Shown piece after piece: positions 47,325-56,344 of a DNA stretch of 64,000 nt. The stretch comes from Leptolyngbya sp. NIES-2104 (lineage in GTDB: Bacteria; Cyanobacteriota; Cyanobacteriia; Leptolyngbyales; Leptolyngbyaceae), in the NCBI RefSeq assembly GCF_001485215.1, contig NZ_BBWW01000001.1, positions 2,728,001 to 2,792,000 on the forward strand, written 5' to 3'. The notes under the pieces were generated by a model. That model was not told the DNA's origin. It did no database searches and saw only the letters and a list, made by a program, of their open reading frames with translations. Made by a program: the position numbers and the translations under genes. The stretch's first letter is position 1. The number at the start of each line of letters is the position of its first letter.

Positions 47325-48482
47325 CTATTCTACCGCAGATCCAACCTGAGATAAATCGCTCTTTTCAGGTCGAGTCATGGTAGTGGGTGCAGTGGTGGAC
47401 ACCATCGCCGCCATCAGTTGGCTGGGAACGACTGGGAACGGTAAGCGATGAATGTCTGAAGTTTCGTTACAAGCGATTTCTGCGGCGTGTTGGAGTTGCG
47501 CGATCGACACTTCACCCAAGCCCAAATCCGCCAAAGTCTTTGGCAATCCAATCTGCTCATAAAACTTCAACAATTGCTGTCTCGATGTCGCGGCAAGCTG
47601 ATTACCTTGCACCATTTCTTCGAGTCGAAGCTGTACGAGAATCCCAAACGCGACTTTTTCCCCGTGTAGCGCATGATGGCTTTTCAACAGATGCGTCAAT
47701 CCGTTGTGAACCGCATGAGCAGCAACCGTTCGGCATTGTGCACCGCCAATTCCACCAATCACGCCAGCCATTAGCACCGAAGCATCAACAACTTCTTGCC
47801 AGTCTGATCCCAAAGGATTGTTTAAGGCAGCTTCGGATTTTTGGAACAGAATATCGCGCAAGACTCGCGCTTGTTGAACGGCGGCGATTAGCAAAGTCTT
47901 GTCAGAGTGACCGCTACTGACTGAGGCTTCGTACCATTTCGCGATCGCATCTCCAATTCCTGCAATCAAGGTTCTCTGGGGTGCAGTCGCAACCAAATCG
48001 TAGTCCAGCACTAACAAATCTGGACAATGTGCCAATCCAACATCGTAAAGAAAAGCGTGTTGCTCAGAATAGATGTTCGATAATGCTGTCCAAGCCGCGC
48101 AAGTTGCAGCGGAGGTCGGGATCGTCACGATCGGTAATTTGCATTGATAGGCTAACAATTTCGCCGTATCGATCGCTTTTCCGCCTCCAACGCCGATGAT
48201 GAAATCGGCTTGATGATCTGCGACCGCTTTTCTCAAATTCTCTAAACTCGTTTCGCTACAGTCCTTACCGTAACTTGCTTTTGCAGCCTGAAGCGAATGA
48301 GATTTGAAGACAGATCTTAGGCGAGACTTGACCACATCCAGCGATCGATCTCCCCCAACCATTAAGGGACGTGATCCCAAGCGGGCGATTTGATCCCCAA
48401 CTTGTCCGATCGCACCAAATCCACGAACGACTTGAGCAGGTGCGATCGATAACGAAACTATGGAATTCGATTGAGTAGGCAT
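47325..48482 (-). CDS. Iron-containing alcohol dehydrogenase family, glycerol dehydrogenase-like
   Basis: This 385-residue oxidoreductase has the NAD-binding GVGGGKAIDTAKLLA, TIPTSAATCAAWTAL, and metal-ligand histidines in AAHAVHNGLT and HHALHGEKVAFG. This pattern fits glycerol dehydrogenase-like members. The substrate is uncertain. It lies within the 49.4-46.1 kb operon. Confidence 0.88.
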   Translation of the reverse strand: MPTQSNSIVSLSIAPAQVVRGFGAIGQVGDQIARLGSRPLMVGGDRSLDVVKSRLRSVFKSHSLQAAKASYGKDCSETSLENLRKAVADHQADFIIGVGGGKAIDTAKLLAYQCKLPIVTIPTSAATCAAWTALSNIYSEQHAFLYDVGLAHCPDLLVLDYDLVATAPQRTLIAGIGDAIAKWYEASVSSGHSDKTLLIAAVQQARVLRDILFQKSEAALNNPLGSDWQEVVDASVLMAGVIGGIGGAQCRTVAAHAVHNGLTHLLKSHHALHGEKVAFGILVQLRLEEMVQGNQLAATSRQQLLKFYEQIGLPKTLADLGLGEVSIAQLQHAAEIACNETSDIHRLPFPVVPSQLMAAMVSTTAPTTMTRPEKSDLSQVGSAVE

Positions 48483-48505
48483 TGTTTCGAGTAGAAAAAC
48501 AAACT

Positions 48506-49024
48506 TTAAGCGGTCGGCTTGGGTAATTGTGCCAAGTTTTCGCGATACACCTTGATCGTAGCGTTTTCATCCTCGCGAATCGAGAGCGATCGCTTCACTT
48601 CACCTAAATATAAAGGTTGGGATATCCCCGCTTGCGGATGCAGAACGGTTCGCGCTCGAATGGTCATCTGATCTGCGCCTTGTCCCAAGCGACCGGGAGA
48701 AAAAATATCGATCGATGCTTGTTTTAATGTCGCTTCGAGTTGAGATTCTGTAATGCTCGGTGGCACAGCAATGACGACTTGAGCCGCTCCCGCATCGTAC
48801 ACCCGCGAATAATGAATCGCTCCAGAAATCTGTGGGCGATTGTAGAGTCCTAAACTGAGGGCAAAAACGCCTCCGGTGAGAACAGCAGTGAATCCGGTGA
48901 TTCCAACCAGTCGGAAGCGAATTCCCCATTTGAAGATGAAGCCAATGATTGTTAAAACGGCAAATGCGATCGTAGCAATGCCCAACCATTGACCTTTTTC
49001 AATTAACTGCGCGGTTTCAAACAT
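48506..49024 (-). CDS. Ycf51 family (DUF2518) membrane protein
   Basis: This ~172-residue protein has two N-terminal membrane helices (WLGIATIAFAVLTIIGFIFK and VGITGFTAVLTGGVFALSLG). A soluble domain follows (YDAGAAQVVIAVPPSITE, then LGQGADQMTIRARTVLHP). These match Ycf51, conserved in cyanobacteria and some plastids, with unknown function. ATG 49024 is preferred to a TTG two codons earlier. Confidence 0.8.
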   Translation of the reverse strand: MFETAQLIEKGQWLGIATIAFAVLTIIGFIFKWGIRFRLVGITGFTAVLTGGVFALSLGLYNRPQISGAIHYSRVYDAGAAQVVIAVPPSITESQLEATLKQASIDIFSPGRLGQGADQMTIRARTVLHPQAGISQPLYLGEVKRSLSIREDENATIKVYRENLAQLPKPTA

Positions 49025-49045
49025 AAACAAGTTTTCAAATTAGAT

Positions 49046-49366
49046 CTAATTACCAGTATCCTCGTCCGGTGGCTCTGGATTCAAATAAGCGTCCAGCATT
49101 CGTTGAGTTTCAAGCCGAAGTCCTCGAATTTCAGACTGCATCTGATCGAAGCGGGCAAACATTTCGATCTGAGTTTCAGCAAGTCGCTGAGATAGTTGTC
49201 TGATTTCGCTGATCTGCTGCTGCTGAGAGGCAATTTGCTCTTGATGAATTTGAAGCTGTACAGCTTGATTTCGCTGATTCTGGAGAACGACATCGATGAA
49301 CTGATCAAGGTTCGCTTCTAATCGATCCATTCGATTGCTGAGATTGCTTTGAGTTTCTTCTGACAT
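49046..49366 (-). CDS. Coiled-coil hypothetical protein
   Basis: This 106-residue protein is almost entirely predicted coiled coil, rich in Gln and Glu (QIHQEQIASQQQQISEIRQL), with an acidic Pro-rich tail. Proteins of this look are common in cyanobacteria as unnamed families. It starts the operon with the Ycf51 gene. No function is proposed. Confidence 0.7.
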   Translation of the reverse strand: MSEETQSNLSNRMDRLEANLDQFIDVVLQNQRNQAVQLQIHQEQIASQQQQISEIRQLSQRLAETQIEMFARFDQMQSEIRGLRLETQRMLDAYLNPEPPDEDTGN

Positions 49367-49467
49367 GACACTGGATAGACCTTTTCAAAAATTATAAGGC
49401 GCAACGAGTGGCATCTTCAAAACTAATTCGATAGAATTCTAATTAGAAAAGCATCGAAATAGATATT

Positions 49468-50055
49468 ATGTCACAACCTGAATTTCAAACTCTCCTGAAT
49501 TTCTTCAAAGCCCTATCAAACGAGAGCCGCCTCAAACTTGTGGGGATTTTGGCACAGCGCGAATACAGCGTGGAAGAACTTGCCGCACTTCTACAACTTA
49601 AAGAGCCAACAATTTCCCATCATTTGAGCAAATTGAAAGAATTGAATCTAGTTCAGATGCGTCCCGATCGCAATACACATCTCTATCGCCTTAATCAAGA
49701 AGCCCTGCAAGATTTGAGTAAAGCGATCTTTTCCACGCAAATGACGACTGTTTCAAGCGAGATCAATCCGGATGCTTGGGAAGATAAAGTCTTAAGAAAT
49801 TTTCTAGATGGCGATCGCTTACGAGAAATTCCCGCAAGTCGGAAAAAACGTTGGGTAATCCTGAAATGGCTCGTGAATCAGTTTGAAATGGGGCAAGACT
49901 ATCCAGAGCGATCGCTCAACGAAATCATCAAACGCATTCATCCAGATACTGCAACACTGCGACGTGAACTAATCGGATATCGAATGATGCAGCGGGAAAA
50001 TGGCGTTTACTGGCGCGAACCTGAAAGCGAATGGCGAGAAGAATCAGTTTTGTGA
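49468..50055 (+). CDS. ArsR-type helix-turn-helix regulator with DUF2087 domain
   Basis: This is a 195-residue protein. Residues 5-90 are a winged helix (ALSNESRLKLVGIL, then the recognition helix LKEPTISHHLSKLKELNLV). The C-terminal half is the DUF2087 domain (FLDGDRLREIPASRKKRWVI, then GYRMMQRENGVYWRE). No metal-binding cysteines are visible, so it probably senses something other than metal. It is divergent from the coiled-coil/Ycf51 operon 100 bp away and could control it. Confidence 0.88.
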   Translation: MSQPEFQTLLNFFKALSNESRLKLVGILAQREYSVEELAALLQLKEPTISHHLSKLKELNLVQMRPDRNTHLYRLNQEALQDLSKAIFSTQMTTVSSEINPDAWEDKVLRNFLDGDRLREIPASRKKRWVILKWLVNQFEMGQDYPERSLNEIIKRIHPDTATLRRELIGYRMMQRENGVYWREPESEWREESVL

Positions 50056-50247
50056 ACGGCGTTGTTTGAGATATTCATCGATCGCTGCACTCACATCATC
50101 ACCATCTCCATAAGTTCGCGAAGGCGGATTTTCAGCCCGACATTTATCAATAAAAGCGTGTAAAGCTTCATCATCGTCTCGGTGATCTAGCACGTATGCT
50201 CGGAGTTCGCTCTGGGTCATTGAATTAAAGTCTGGTTTTGCACTCAT
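50044..50247 (-). CDS. DUF6887-like small protein
   Basis: This 67-residue acidic protein has MTQSELRAYVLDHRDDDEAL, typical of the small cyanobacterial DUF6887 family. Its ATG overlaps the stop of the DUF6888 gene by 4 nt (ATGA), which supports start 50247. Its end overlaps the convergent DUF2087 regulator by 12 bp. The function is unknown. The paired, overlapping arrangement resembles toxin-antitoxin modules, but no such activity is established. Confidence 0.8.
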   Translation of the reverse strand: MSAKPDFNSMTQSELRAYVLDHRDDDEALHAFIDKCRAENPPSRTYGDGDDVSAAIDEYLKQRRSQN

Positions 50248-50417
50248 ACAAAGTCCCACCTTCCATTTGGCTTAATTTCAATATTAATCTCTTCGCCCGA
50301 CAAGATGACGACGTTTCCCGTTCGTCTATCAAATCTAACTAAATCGATCGAGCGATACTTACTGGTCAAATCACAACAAAGTTCAAAACATCGAATTGCC
50401 TGGACTGTCGTCTGCAT
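50244..50417 (-). CDS. DUF6888-like small protein
   Basis: This ~57-residue protein reads QTTVQAIRCFELCCDL, then IDLVRFDRRTGNVVILSGE, the pattern of DUF6888. ATG 50417 has AAGG just upstream; a TTG start at 50435 is possible. It is translationally coupled to the DUF6887 gene, and the two families commonly occur together. Confidence 0.8.
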   Translation of the reverse strand: MQTTVQAIRCFELCCDLTSKYRSIDLVRFDRRTGNVVILSGEEINIEIKPNGRWDFV

Positions 50418-50549
50418 TACCTTGCTCAAAGTCAACAGACCATAGCATACGAGATACCTGCGCGTCTGTTATGAAACGCTCTGTTTTTCTCACACAAGAT
50501 GGATTGAAATTTGATACTCTTATCCAATTAGTTCTTGGGGAACATTGGC

Positions 50550-51713
50550 GTGGATATTCAAATCGGCAGGGGCAAAACGGCTCGAAGAGCTTATGGATTC
50601 GACGAAATTGCGCTCTCTCCAGGACAGCGGACACTCGATCCGAAACTGGCAGATACACGCTGGACGATCGGCGGAATTGAGCGTAAAATTCCGATTATCG
50701 CTTCAGCAATGGATGGGGTCGTCGATGTAAGTATGGCAGTGAAGCTCTCGCAGTTGGGAGCGTTGGGAGTACTCAATCTAGAAGGGATTCAAACTCGTTA
50801 CGAAGATCCGAATCCGATTCTCGATCGCATTGCAGCAGTTGGAACAACTGAATTTGTCCCGTTAATGCAGGAACTCTATTCGCAACCGATTAAGCCCGAA
50901 TTGATCGAGAAACGAATTCAAGAAATCAAATCTCAAGGCGGAATCGTAGCAGTGAGCGCGACTCCGGCAGGTGCAAGTCAGTTTGGACAAATTGCCGCCA
51001 AAGCTGGAGCGGACTTATTCTTTATTCAAGCGACGGTGGTTTCGACAGCGCACCTTTCACCGGAATCGATCGATCCTTTAGATCTCGCAAAATTCTGTGA
51101 AGAGATGCCGATTCCCGTCATTCTTGGGAACTGTGTGACTTATGAAGTGACATTAAATCTGATGAAAGCTGGAGCCGCTGCGATTCTCGTAGGAATTGGA
51201 CCGGGTGCAGCTTGTACCTCTAGGGGTGTTTTAGGAGTGGGTGTCCCACAAGCGACCGCTGTTGCAGACTGCGCGGCAGCCCGTGACGACTTCCAGCGTG
51301 AAACTGGGAAATACGTTCCGGTCATTGCAGATGGTGGATTGATTACGGGTGGCGATATCTGTAAATGTATTGCCTGCGGCGCAGATGCGGTGATGATCGG
51401 ATCGCCGTTTGCACGAGCAAAAGAAGCTCCGGGTCGCGGATTTCACTGGGGAATGGCAACTCCTAGCCCGATTCTTCCTAGAGGAACTCGGATTCGGGTC
51501 GGGACAACTGGAACCCTGGAACAAATTTTGCGCGGACCTGCTCAATTAGATGATGGAACGCACAATTTATTAGGGGCGCTCCAAACAAGCATGGGAACGC
51601 TGGGTGCGAAAGATATTAAGGAAATGCAGCAAGTCGATGTTGTAATTGCTCCATCTCTATTAACGGAAGGCAAGGTTTACCAGAAAGCACAACAGCTTGG
51701 AATGGGTAAGTAA
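50550..51713 (+). CDS. guaB3: GuaB3-type IMP dehydrogenase family protein
   Basis: This 387-residue (beta/alpha)8 barrel begins IQIGRGKTARRAYGFDEIAL and contains IIASAMDGVVD. The catalytic loop is GIGPGAACTSRGVLGVGVPQ with its Cys, and VIADGGLITGGDI and GADAVMIGSPFARA bind phosphate. It lacks the CBS pair of canonical GuaB. GuaB3 proteins are a separate, mainly cyanobacterial branch of the IMP dehydrogenase family. The GTG at 50550 is chosen because homologues begin at this DIQxGRGK position and GGGGAA lies upstream. Yfr1 and trxA follow. Confidence 0.93.
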   Translation: MDIQIGRGKTARRAYGFDEIALSPGQRTLDPKLADTRWTIGGIERKIPIIASAMDGVVDVSMAVKLSQLGALGVLNLEGIQTRYEDPNPILDRIAAVGTTEFVPLMQELYSQPIKPELIEKRIQEIKSQGGIVAVSATPAGASQFGQIAAKAGADLFFIQATVVSTAHLSPESIDPLDLAKFCEEMPIPVILGNCVTYEVTLNLMKAGAAAILVGIGPGAACTSRGVLGVGVPQATAVADCAAARDDFQRETGKYVPVIADGGLITGGDICKCIACGADAVMIGSPFARAKEAPGRGFHWGMATPSPILPRGTRIRVGTTGTLEQILRGPAQLDDGTHNLLGALQTSMGTLGAKDIKEMQQVDVVIAPSLLTEGKVYQKAQQLGMGK

Positions 51714-51852
51714 CAGCTATCTTTCTTCTACGATCGCATGACCCTTTCTTTACAAAGTGCGATTATAGAATAATCTTTTCATCAAAAGTTGAAGAGTTGT
51801 ACCTAGACTTGCAAGATTGCCGGGTAAAACCAAAACTGTCGTCTAGAATAAA

Positions 51853-51931
51853 GGAAGCGGAGACGCATGTTTCCGTTCACTCCTCACACCACACTCCGCC
51901 TGGACTTCGGTTTAGGCGGTTCCTTGTTTTT
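51853..51931 (+). ncRNA. yfr1: Yfr1 small regulatory RNA
   Basis: The core ACTCCTCACAC lies at 51879-51889 in single-stranded context. It is flanked by a 5' hairpin (GGAAGCGGAGACGCATGTTTCC-type pairing of GGAA with TTCC, 51853-51874) and a 3' terminator hairpin (51896-51919, ten pairs, TTCG loop) followed by TTCCTTGTTTTT. A -10-like TAGAAT stands at 51844-51849. Yfr1 is a cyanobacterial sRNA that uses this motif to pair with outer-membrane porin and other mRNAs. Its known location between a guaB-type gene and trxA matches exactly. Confidence 0.95.
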
Positions 51932-52083
51932 AAAGAGGTATTTATACTTTCTTAATTCAGGCAAAAACTTAAATTCAGCTCGACCGCGGTTTGTATCTAA
52001 TTATGTCTAGCCTGAAGCTGAGTTCCCCTGTTCTTGCTATGTTAGAATTTCGTCAAATGAAACAAAGGCAAGGATTTTCAGGA

Positions 52084-52407
52084 ATGTCAGCAGCCGCACA
52101 AGTTACAGATTCTTCGTTTGACCAGGAAGTGCTTCAGAGTGAAGTCCCCGTCCTCGTGGATTTCTGGGCACCTTGGTGTGGTCCCTGTCGGATGGTTGCG
52201 CCTGTGGTCGATGAGATTGCAGCGCAGTACGAAGGCAAAATTAAAGTGGTCAAACTCAACACCGATGAAAATCCCAGTGTCGCGAGTAAATATGGAATTC
52301 GCAGTATCCCCACATTGATGATTTTCAAAGGCGGTCAGCGAGTTGATATGGTCGTTGGCGCTGTTCCCAAAACGACGCTTGCAAATACACTCGAAAAGCA
52401 CCTTTAA
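52084..52407 (+). CDS. trxA: Thioredoxin
   Basis: This 107-residue m-type thioredoxin has active site WCGPC in [11 protein letters not shown] and the cis-proline loop RSIPTLMIF. It reduces disulfides in many targets with thioredoxin reductase or ferredoxin-thioredoxin reductase. The ATG at 52084 gives the normal length. The frame extends upstream to 51991, but those residues have no thioredoxin similarity and may be leader. Confidence 0.96.
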   Translation: MSAAAQVTDSSFDQEVLQSEVPVLVDFWAPWCGPCRMVAPVVDEIAAQYEGKIKVVKLNTDENPSVASKYGIRSIPTLMIFKGGQRVDMVVGAVPKTTLANTLEKHL

Positions 52408-52462
52408 GATTCGTCCCTGGATTCGTCTCATTTGCTCAAACTCATTTGTCACAGTGCTAAAG

Positions 52463-52494
52463 ACGCTCCAGAATAATCTTCTGGAGCGTTTTTT
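52463..52494 (+). terminator. Rho-independent terminator of trxA
   Basis: ACGCTCCAGA and TCTGGAGCGT form a perfect 10-bp stem with a 7-nt loop, followed by six T. It begins 56 bp after the trxA stop. Confidence 0.95.
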
Positions 52495-52563
52495 CAGTAT
52501 CGGTGCGGGCATCGCATTCTGCCCGCAGATCGCTAAAATAGAATGCCCCTGTGAGGAACGTCC

Positions 52564-53661
52564 ATGTCACTTGACCCGTCCCCGTCCGCTTCGTCCCAAC
52601 CTACGCCGCTGATTAACGTTGAATCTTTACGATCGACGCTCAATGATCTTTTAGATCATTTGCCAACCTTGCAGCATGGAGAGCTGATTGCTCAGGCGTT
52701 GGGGTTAATTATTCGCATGAGTGGTGATGAGATCGATCGCTTAGATTGGAAAATCCTGAATGCGTCGCTGCAAGATATGGAACGAGCATTCACGGTGTTT
52801 TATCCCTATCGGCATGTGCGAAAGATTGCGATTTTCGGATCTGCCCGAATTAAGCCCGATACCGAGGAGTATCAGCTTGCGAAGGAATTTGCCCAGTGTG
52901 TGACGCAACAGGGCTACATGGTGATCACAGGTGCGGGTGGCGGCATCATGGAGGCGGGCAACGAAGGCGCGGGCGCAGATAAGTCGTTTGGCTTGAATAT
53001 TCAATTGCCGTTTGAGCAAGGCGCGAATCAGTTTATTCAGGGCGATCCGAAGCTAATTCCGTTCAAATATTTCTTCACTCGAAAAGTTTTCTTTCTTAAA
53101 GAAAGTGATGCGTTAGCGCTGTTTCCGGGTGGGTTTGGCACACAGGATGAAGCGTTTGAATGTTTGACGCTGACGCAGACTGGAAAATCGGCTCCTGTTC
53201 CCTTAGTTCTCATTGATAAACCGGGTGGGCGCTACTGGGATGATTGGGCGGAATACATTGATAAGCAATTGATGAAACGCGGGTTGATTAGCGCGGACGA
53301 TCCGAGTTTGTATACGATCACCGATGATTTGGATGTGGCGATCGCGGCAATTTCCAGCTTTTATCAGGTGTATCACTCTAGTCGCTATGTGGGGGGTCAA
53401 TTGGTGCTGCGATTGAAGACGGAACTGAGTGACGAAGCGATCGCGGAATTGAACGATCGATTTAAAGATATTCTCGTAACGGGCAAAATTGAGAGAACGA
53501 AGCCGCTTGCACAGGAAGCCCAAGACGAAACTTATCAGCTACCCCGGTTGATCATGCACTTTAATCAGCGCGATCTCGGCAAGCTCTATCAATTGATTGC
53601 AGCAATCAATATGCTGGGCAATCCACCGCCAGAGGTTTACGCTCATCCAGAACGCAAGTAA
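52564..53661 (+). CDS. LOG family (TIGR00730-like) Rossmann-fold protein
   Basis: This 365-residue protein has IAIFGSARI, ITGAGGGIMEAGNEGA and the LOG motif PGGFGTQDE. LOG proteins are nucleoside 5'-monophosphate phosphoribohydrolases, making cytokinins in plants. Bacterial members often act on other nucleotides. N- and C-terminal extensions of about 80 and 100 residues set this long form apart from short LOG enzymes. The reaction in this organism is not known. Confidence 0.88.
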   Translation: MSLDPSPSASSQPTPLINVESLRSTLNDLLDHLPTLQHGELIAQALGLIIRMSGDEIDRLDWKILNASLQDMERAFTVFYPYRHVRKIAIFGSARIKPDTEEYQLAKEFAQCVTQQGYMVITGAGGGIMEAGNEGAGADKSFGLNIQLPFEQGANQFIQGDPKLIPFKYFFTRKVFFLKESDALALFPGGFGTQDEAFECLTLTQTGKSAPVPLVLIDKPGGRYWDDWAEYIDKQLMKRGLISADDPSLYTITDDLDVAIAAISSFYQVYHSSRYVGGQLVLRLKTELSDEAIAELNDRFKDILVTGKIERTKPLAQEAQDETYQLPRLIMHFNQRDLGKLYQLIAAINMLGNPPPEVYAHPERK

Positions 53662-53779
53662 TGTGAACGCGAAACATTGCAGAACCTTAAGCGTTTCGGT
53701 GCTGAGATGAAAGGGACGGATTAAGATAAAGGCTACTGCATTGTATGCAGCATCGTCTCACTGTGTTCATGGCGCGTTT

Positions 53780-55387
53780 ATGACTGGTCTTAACCGTTCT
53801 ACCCTTCGTCGATTACTGGAGTTGCCGCAGATTCCCTCGGTTTGGGAAGGCGATCGACGAGTCTTAACTTCCGGTGCGCCGATTGATCCGGCTTGGTCTG
53901 AGTCGCCGAACCCTGAAGGAGAATGTATTCTCTGGGTGGATGGCTCTCAAGGCATGGTGAGGGCGATGGATGTCGTGCCGATCGAGACGGGACATGAAGC
54001 GATCGTGAGAACGCTTTTGCGGGCAATGGAGCATCCGCACAATCCAGGGAAGCCCGCTCGACCTCAGAAAATTGTGGTGCGCGATCGGGAAACGCTCTTT
54101 TATTTAAGAGGCGTTCTTCAAGACCTAGAGATTGCACTCGATTACGTTCCAGAATTGCCGCTGATCGATGAGATTTTCCGAGGCTTCCAGGACGCGACGA
54201 ATGCACGCCCCCCAGCATTGCCGCCACAGTTTGCTGAGGAACTATTAGCGAAAGCAGACTTGCTCTGGGAAGATGCGCCCTGGTCACTGTTACCGGATCA
54301 CAAGATTTTAGAGATTGAATTGAATCGATGGGATTTAGGCTGTGTCTATGCCTCGGTGATGGGAATGTTGGGCATGGAATACGGCGTTTTACTTTACCGC
54401 TCGCTCGATTCGCTCAAACAATTCCGTCAGCGCGTTCTTTCTAATGATTCGATGGATCGGATGGAAGAAGCGTTTTTAACTCAGGACTGTTTGTTTCTGA
54501 CTTATGAAACTGAAGACGACGAAGACGAGCTAGAAGACGAGTTAGAAATGCTCGAACCCGTTCTTAAACCAGTCTTTGGTAACTTGCATCCATTAGAAGG
54601 GATTCGATCGTTTCTTTATGAAGAAGAAGCGATCGCGTTTATCGTGGCGCTCGAAGCCTTTCATCGATTCTTGAAGACTCATCGACGCAAGTTGATAAAC
54701 GATAACTTTCCTGCAATTAGTAGCAAATTCAAGATTCCGTCTCCAGAGGGCGACACGATTTCGGTCAAAGTCTCAACGCTGCCTGAAGTCGCAGAAGAAC
54801 TGTATGCGATGGTCGATGGCGATGAGTCTGAACTCAGCGAAATGCCAATGATCCGGGATGATTTGGTTCCCGAAAATTCTTATCTCAGCTTGGGCGTTGT
54901 GCCGTGGGAGATTGTCGAGCAGTTGCGATTAACTGCTGACCATTTTCAACTCGACGAACCCACACAAGCGGGCGATGGTTTGCCAATTATTTTGATTCAA
55001 ACTTCGCGTCCGAAAGCGAAACAAATGATCGAGGAAATCGAAGCCTCTGGAGGACTGGGCGGAGTTTGTTTTAATCCGGGGTCTGATCCATTTGTCGGCG
55101 ATCGCTATGATTTGGGTTTGCTGCAAACTCAGAACGGCGACTTACATTTATTTGGTGAGTTTGACGAGGACGATCCGACTCATGCCCAGGCGCGGAAAAA
55201 ATGGGATCAGCGGTGTAAAAAAACGAAGGGCATTTGTGGCTTGCTGATTGCGAAGGGCTTGACTGGGGCGAGTCGGGGCAATCCGAGCTTGAAGGATATG
55301 ATGGCGCTGTATGAAGTACGATCGCTTTCTTCAGACGATCTCGGTTTGGGCTTGTTAGAGCGTAAATTTGCAGTCGATTGGATGTAG
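53780..55387 (+). CDS. Conserved cyanobacterial hypothetical protein (DUF6930-like)
   Basis: This ~535-residue soluble protein has no membrane segment. It has an acidic stretch near residue 250 (ETEDDEDELEDELEMLEP) and a C-terminal region PIILIQTSRPKAKQMIEEIE, then GLLIAKGLTGASRGNPSLKD. It resembles large unnamed cyanobacterial proteins I associate with DUF6930, with moderate certainty. ATG 53780 is preferred to the in-frame start at 53741. It precedes the Uma2 gene by 3 bp, so the two share a transcript. Confidence 0.7.
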   Translation: MTGLNRSTLRRLLELPQIPSVWEGDRRVLTSGAPIDPAWSESPNPEGECILWVDGSQGMVRAMDVVPIETGHEAIVRTLLRAMEHPHNPGKPARPQKIVVRDRETLFYLRGVLQDLEIALDYVPELPLIDEIFRGFQDATNARPPALPPQFAEELLAKADLLWEDAPWSLLPDHKILEIELNRWDLGCVYASVMGMLGMEYGVLLYRSLDSLKQFRQRVLSNDSMDRMEEAFLTQDCLFLTYETEDDEDELEDELEMLEPVLKPVFGNLHPLEGIRSFLYEEEAIAFIVALEAFHRFLKTHRRKLINDNFPAISSKFKIPSPEGDTISVKVSTLPEVAEELYAMVDGDESELSEMPMIRDDLVPENSYLSLGVVPWEIVEQLRLTADHFQLDEPTQAGDGLPIILIQTSRPKAKQMIEEIEASGGLGGVCFNPGSDPFVGDRYDLGLLQTQNGDLHLFGEFDEDDPTHAQARKKWDQRCKKTKGICGLLIAKGLTGASRGNPSLKDMMALYEVRSLSSDDLGLGLLERKFAVDWM

Positions 55388-55390
55388 CTT

Positions 55391-56053
55391 ATGGTTGCTG
55401 AAATCAAATCAGATATTATTTACCCGGAAAGCGACGGGAAGCCGATGGCGGACAATACCAAGCAGTTTGAATGGATTGTGCTGATTAAGAAGAATTTAGA
55501 TCTCTTGTTTCAGAATGAGCCAAATGTCTTTGTTGCAGGTGATCTGCTCTGGTATCCAGTCGAGGGCAATCCTAATGTTTGTGCGGCTCCAGATGCGATG
55601 GTCGTATTCGGCAGACCGAAAGGCGACCGAAGTTCATACAAACAGTGGGAAGAAGCAAATTTACCTCCGCAAGTCGTGTTTGAGATTTTGTCTCCGAGCA
55701 ATACGAAACGGGAGATGGCGCGAAAGTTAGTCTTTTACGAAGACTACGATGTTGAGGAGTATTACATCTATGATCCGGATGCTAACCGTGTTGAAGGTTG
55801 GTTGAAATGCAATGGAATGCTGAATGAAATTGATGATTTCTCCAGTTATACCAGTCCGCGTCTTAGCATTCGCTTTGATCTGTCAGCCAGTCCGATGCAA
55901 ATCTATTGCTCAAACGGCAGAAAGTTTTTGAGTTATGGAGAATTAGATGCTTTGCTGCAACAAGAACGATCGAGAGCAGATCAGGCAGAGCAACGAGCCG
56001 AACAGTTAGCGGAGCAGTTGCGGCAGATGGGAATTGATCCGGATCAGATTTGA
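55391..56053 (+). CDS. Uma2 family (DUF820) putative nuclease
   Basis: This 220-residue protein has the PD-(D/E)xK-like residues of Uma2 in CAAPDAMVVFG (Asp) and PQVVFEILSPSN (Glu). The C-terminus adds a short coiled-coil tail (QQERSRADQAEQRAEQLAEQ), frequent in this family. It is distinct from the copy at 14777 and belongs to the longer subgroup. Its role is unknown. Confidence 0.88.
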   Translation: MVAEIKSDIIYPESDGKPMADNTKQFEWIVLIKKNLDLLFQNEPNVFVAGDLLWYPVEGNPNVCAAPDAMVVFGRPKGDRSSYKQWEEANLPPQVVFEILSPSNTKREMARKLVFYEDYDVEEYYIYDPDANRVEGWLKCNGMLNEIDDFSSYTSPRLSIRFDLSASPMQIYCSNGRKFLSYGELDALLQQERSRADQAEQRAEQLAEQLRQMGIDPDQI

Positions 56054-56065
56054 GGAAGTCGATCG

Positions 56066-56344
56066 CTAATTCGTCGTCAAAGCCGTTACGACTTTTGTAA
56101 TTGCAGGGCTGAGGTTCGACAGAATCAAAACGGACGCAGCAGCAATAATGATCGTGGTTGCCATTCGCACCATTGCATCTGTGCCCTTCTGATAGACATC
56201 AAATCTGTAATCGAGTCGATCGACCTTTTCACTCAAGCTTTCAAACTTCTGATCAAATTTCTCGTCAAGCTGCTCGACTTTTTCGCTCAGTTGGAGGAGA
56301 GCATCGCGAATATCGGCATTGGTTGGATTTTCTGAAATATTCAT
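56066..56344 (-). CDS. Small coiled-coil protein with C-terminal membrane segment
   Basis: This ~92-residue protein has heptad-rich sequence (LSEKVEQLDEKFDQKFESL) followed by one C-terminal helix (MATTIIIAAASVLILSNL), a tail-anchored layout common in cyanobacterial unknowns. Start Met is 56344. No function is proposed. Confidence 0.65.
   Translation of the reverse strand: MNISENPTNADIRDALLQLSEKVEQLDEKFDQKFESLSEKVDRLDYRFDVYQKGTDAMVRMATTIIIAAASVLILSNLSPAITKVVTALTTN

Noticed and set aside
51991-52083. 31-residue N-terminal extension of thioredoxin
   Set aside because: Thioredoxin homology and normal length begin at ATG 52084; the extra residues are not like a targeting sequence.
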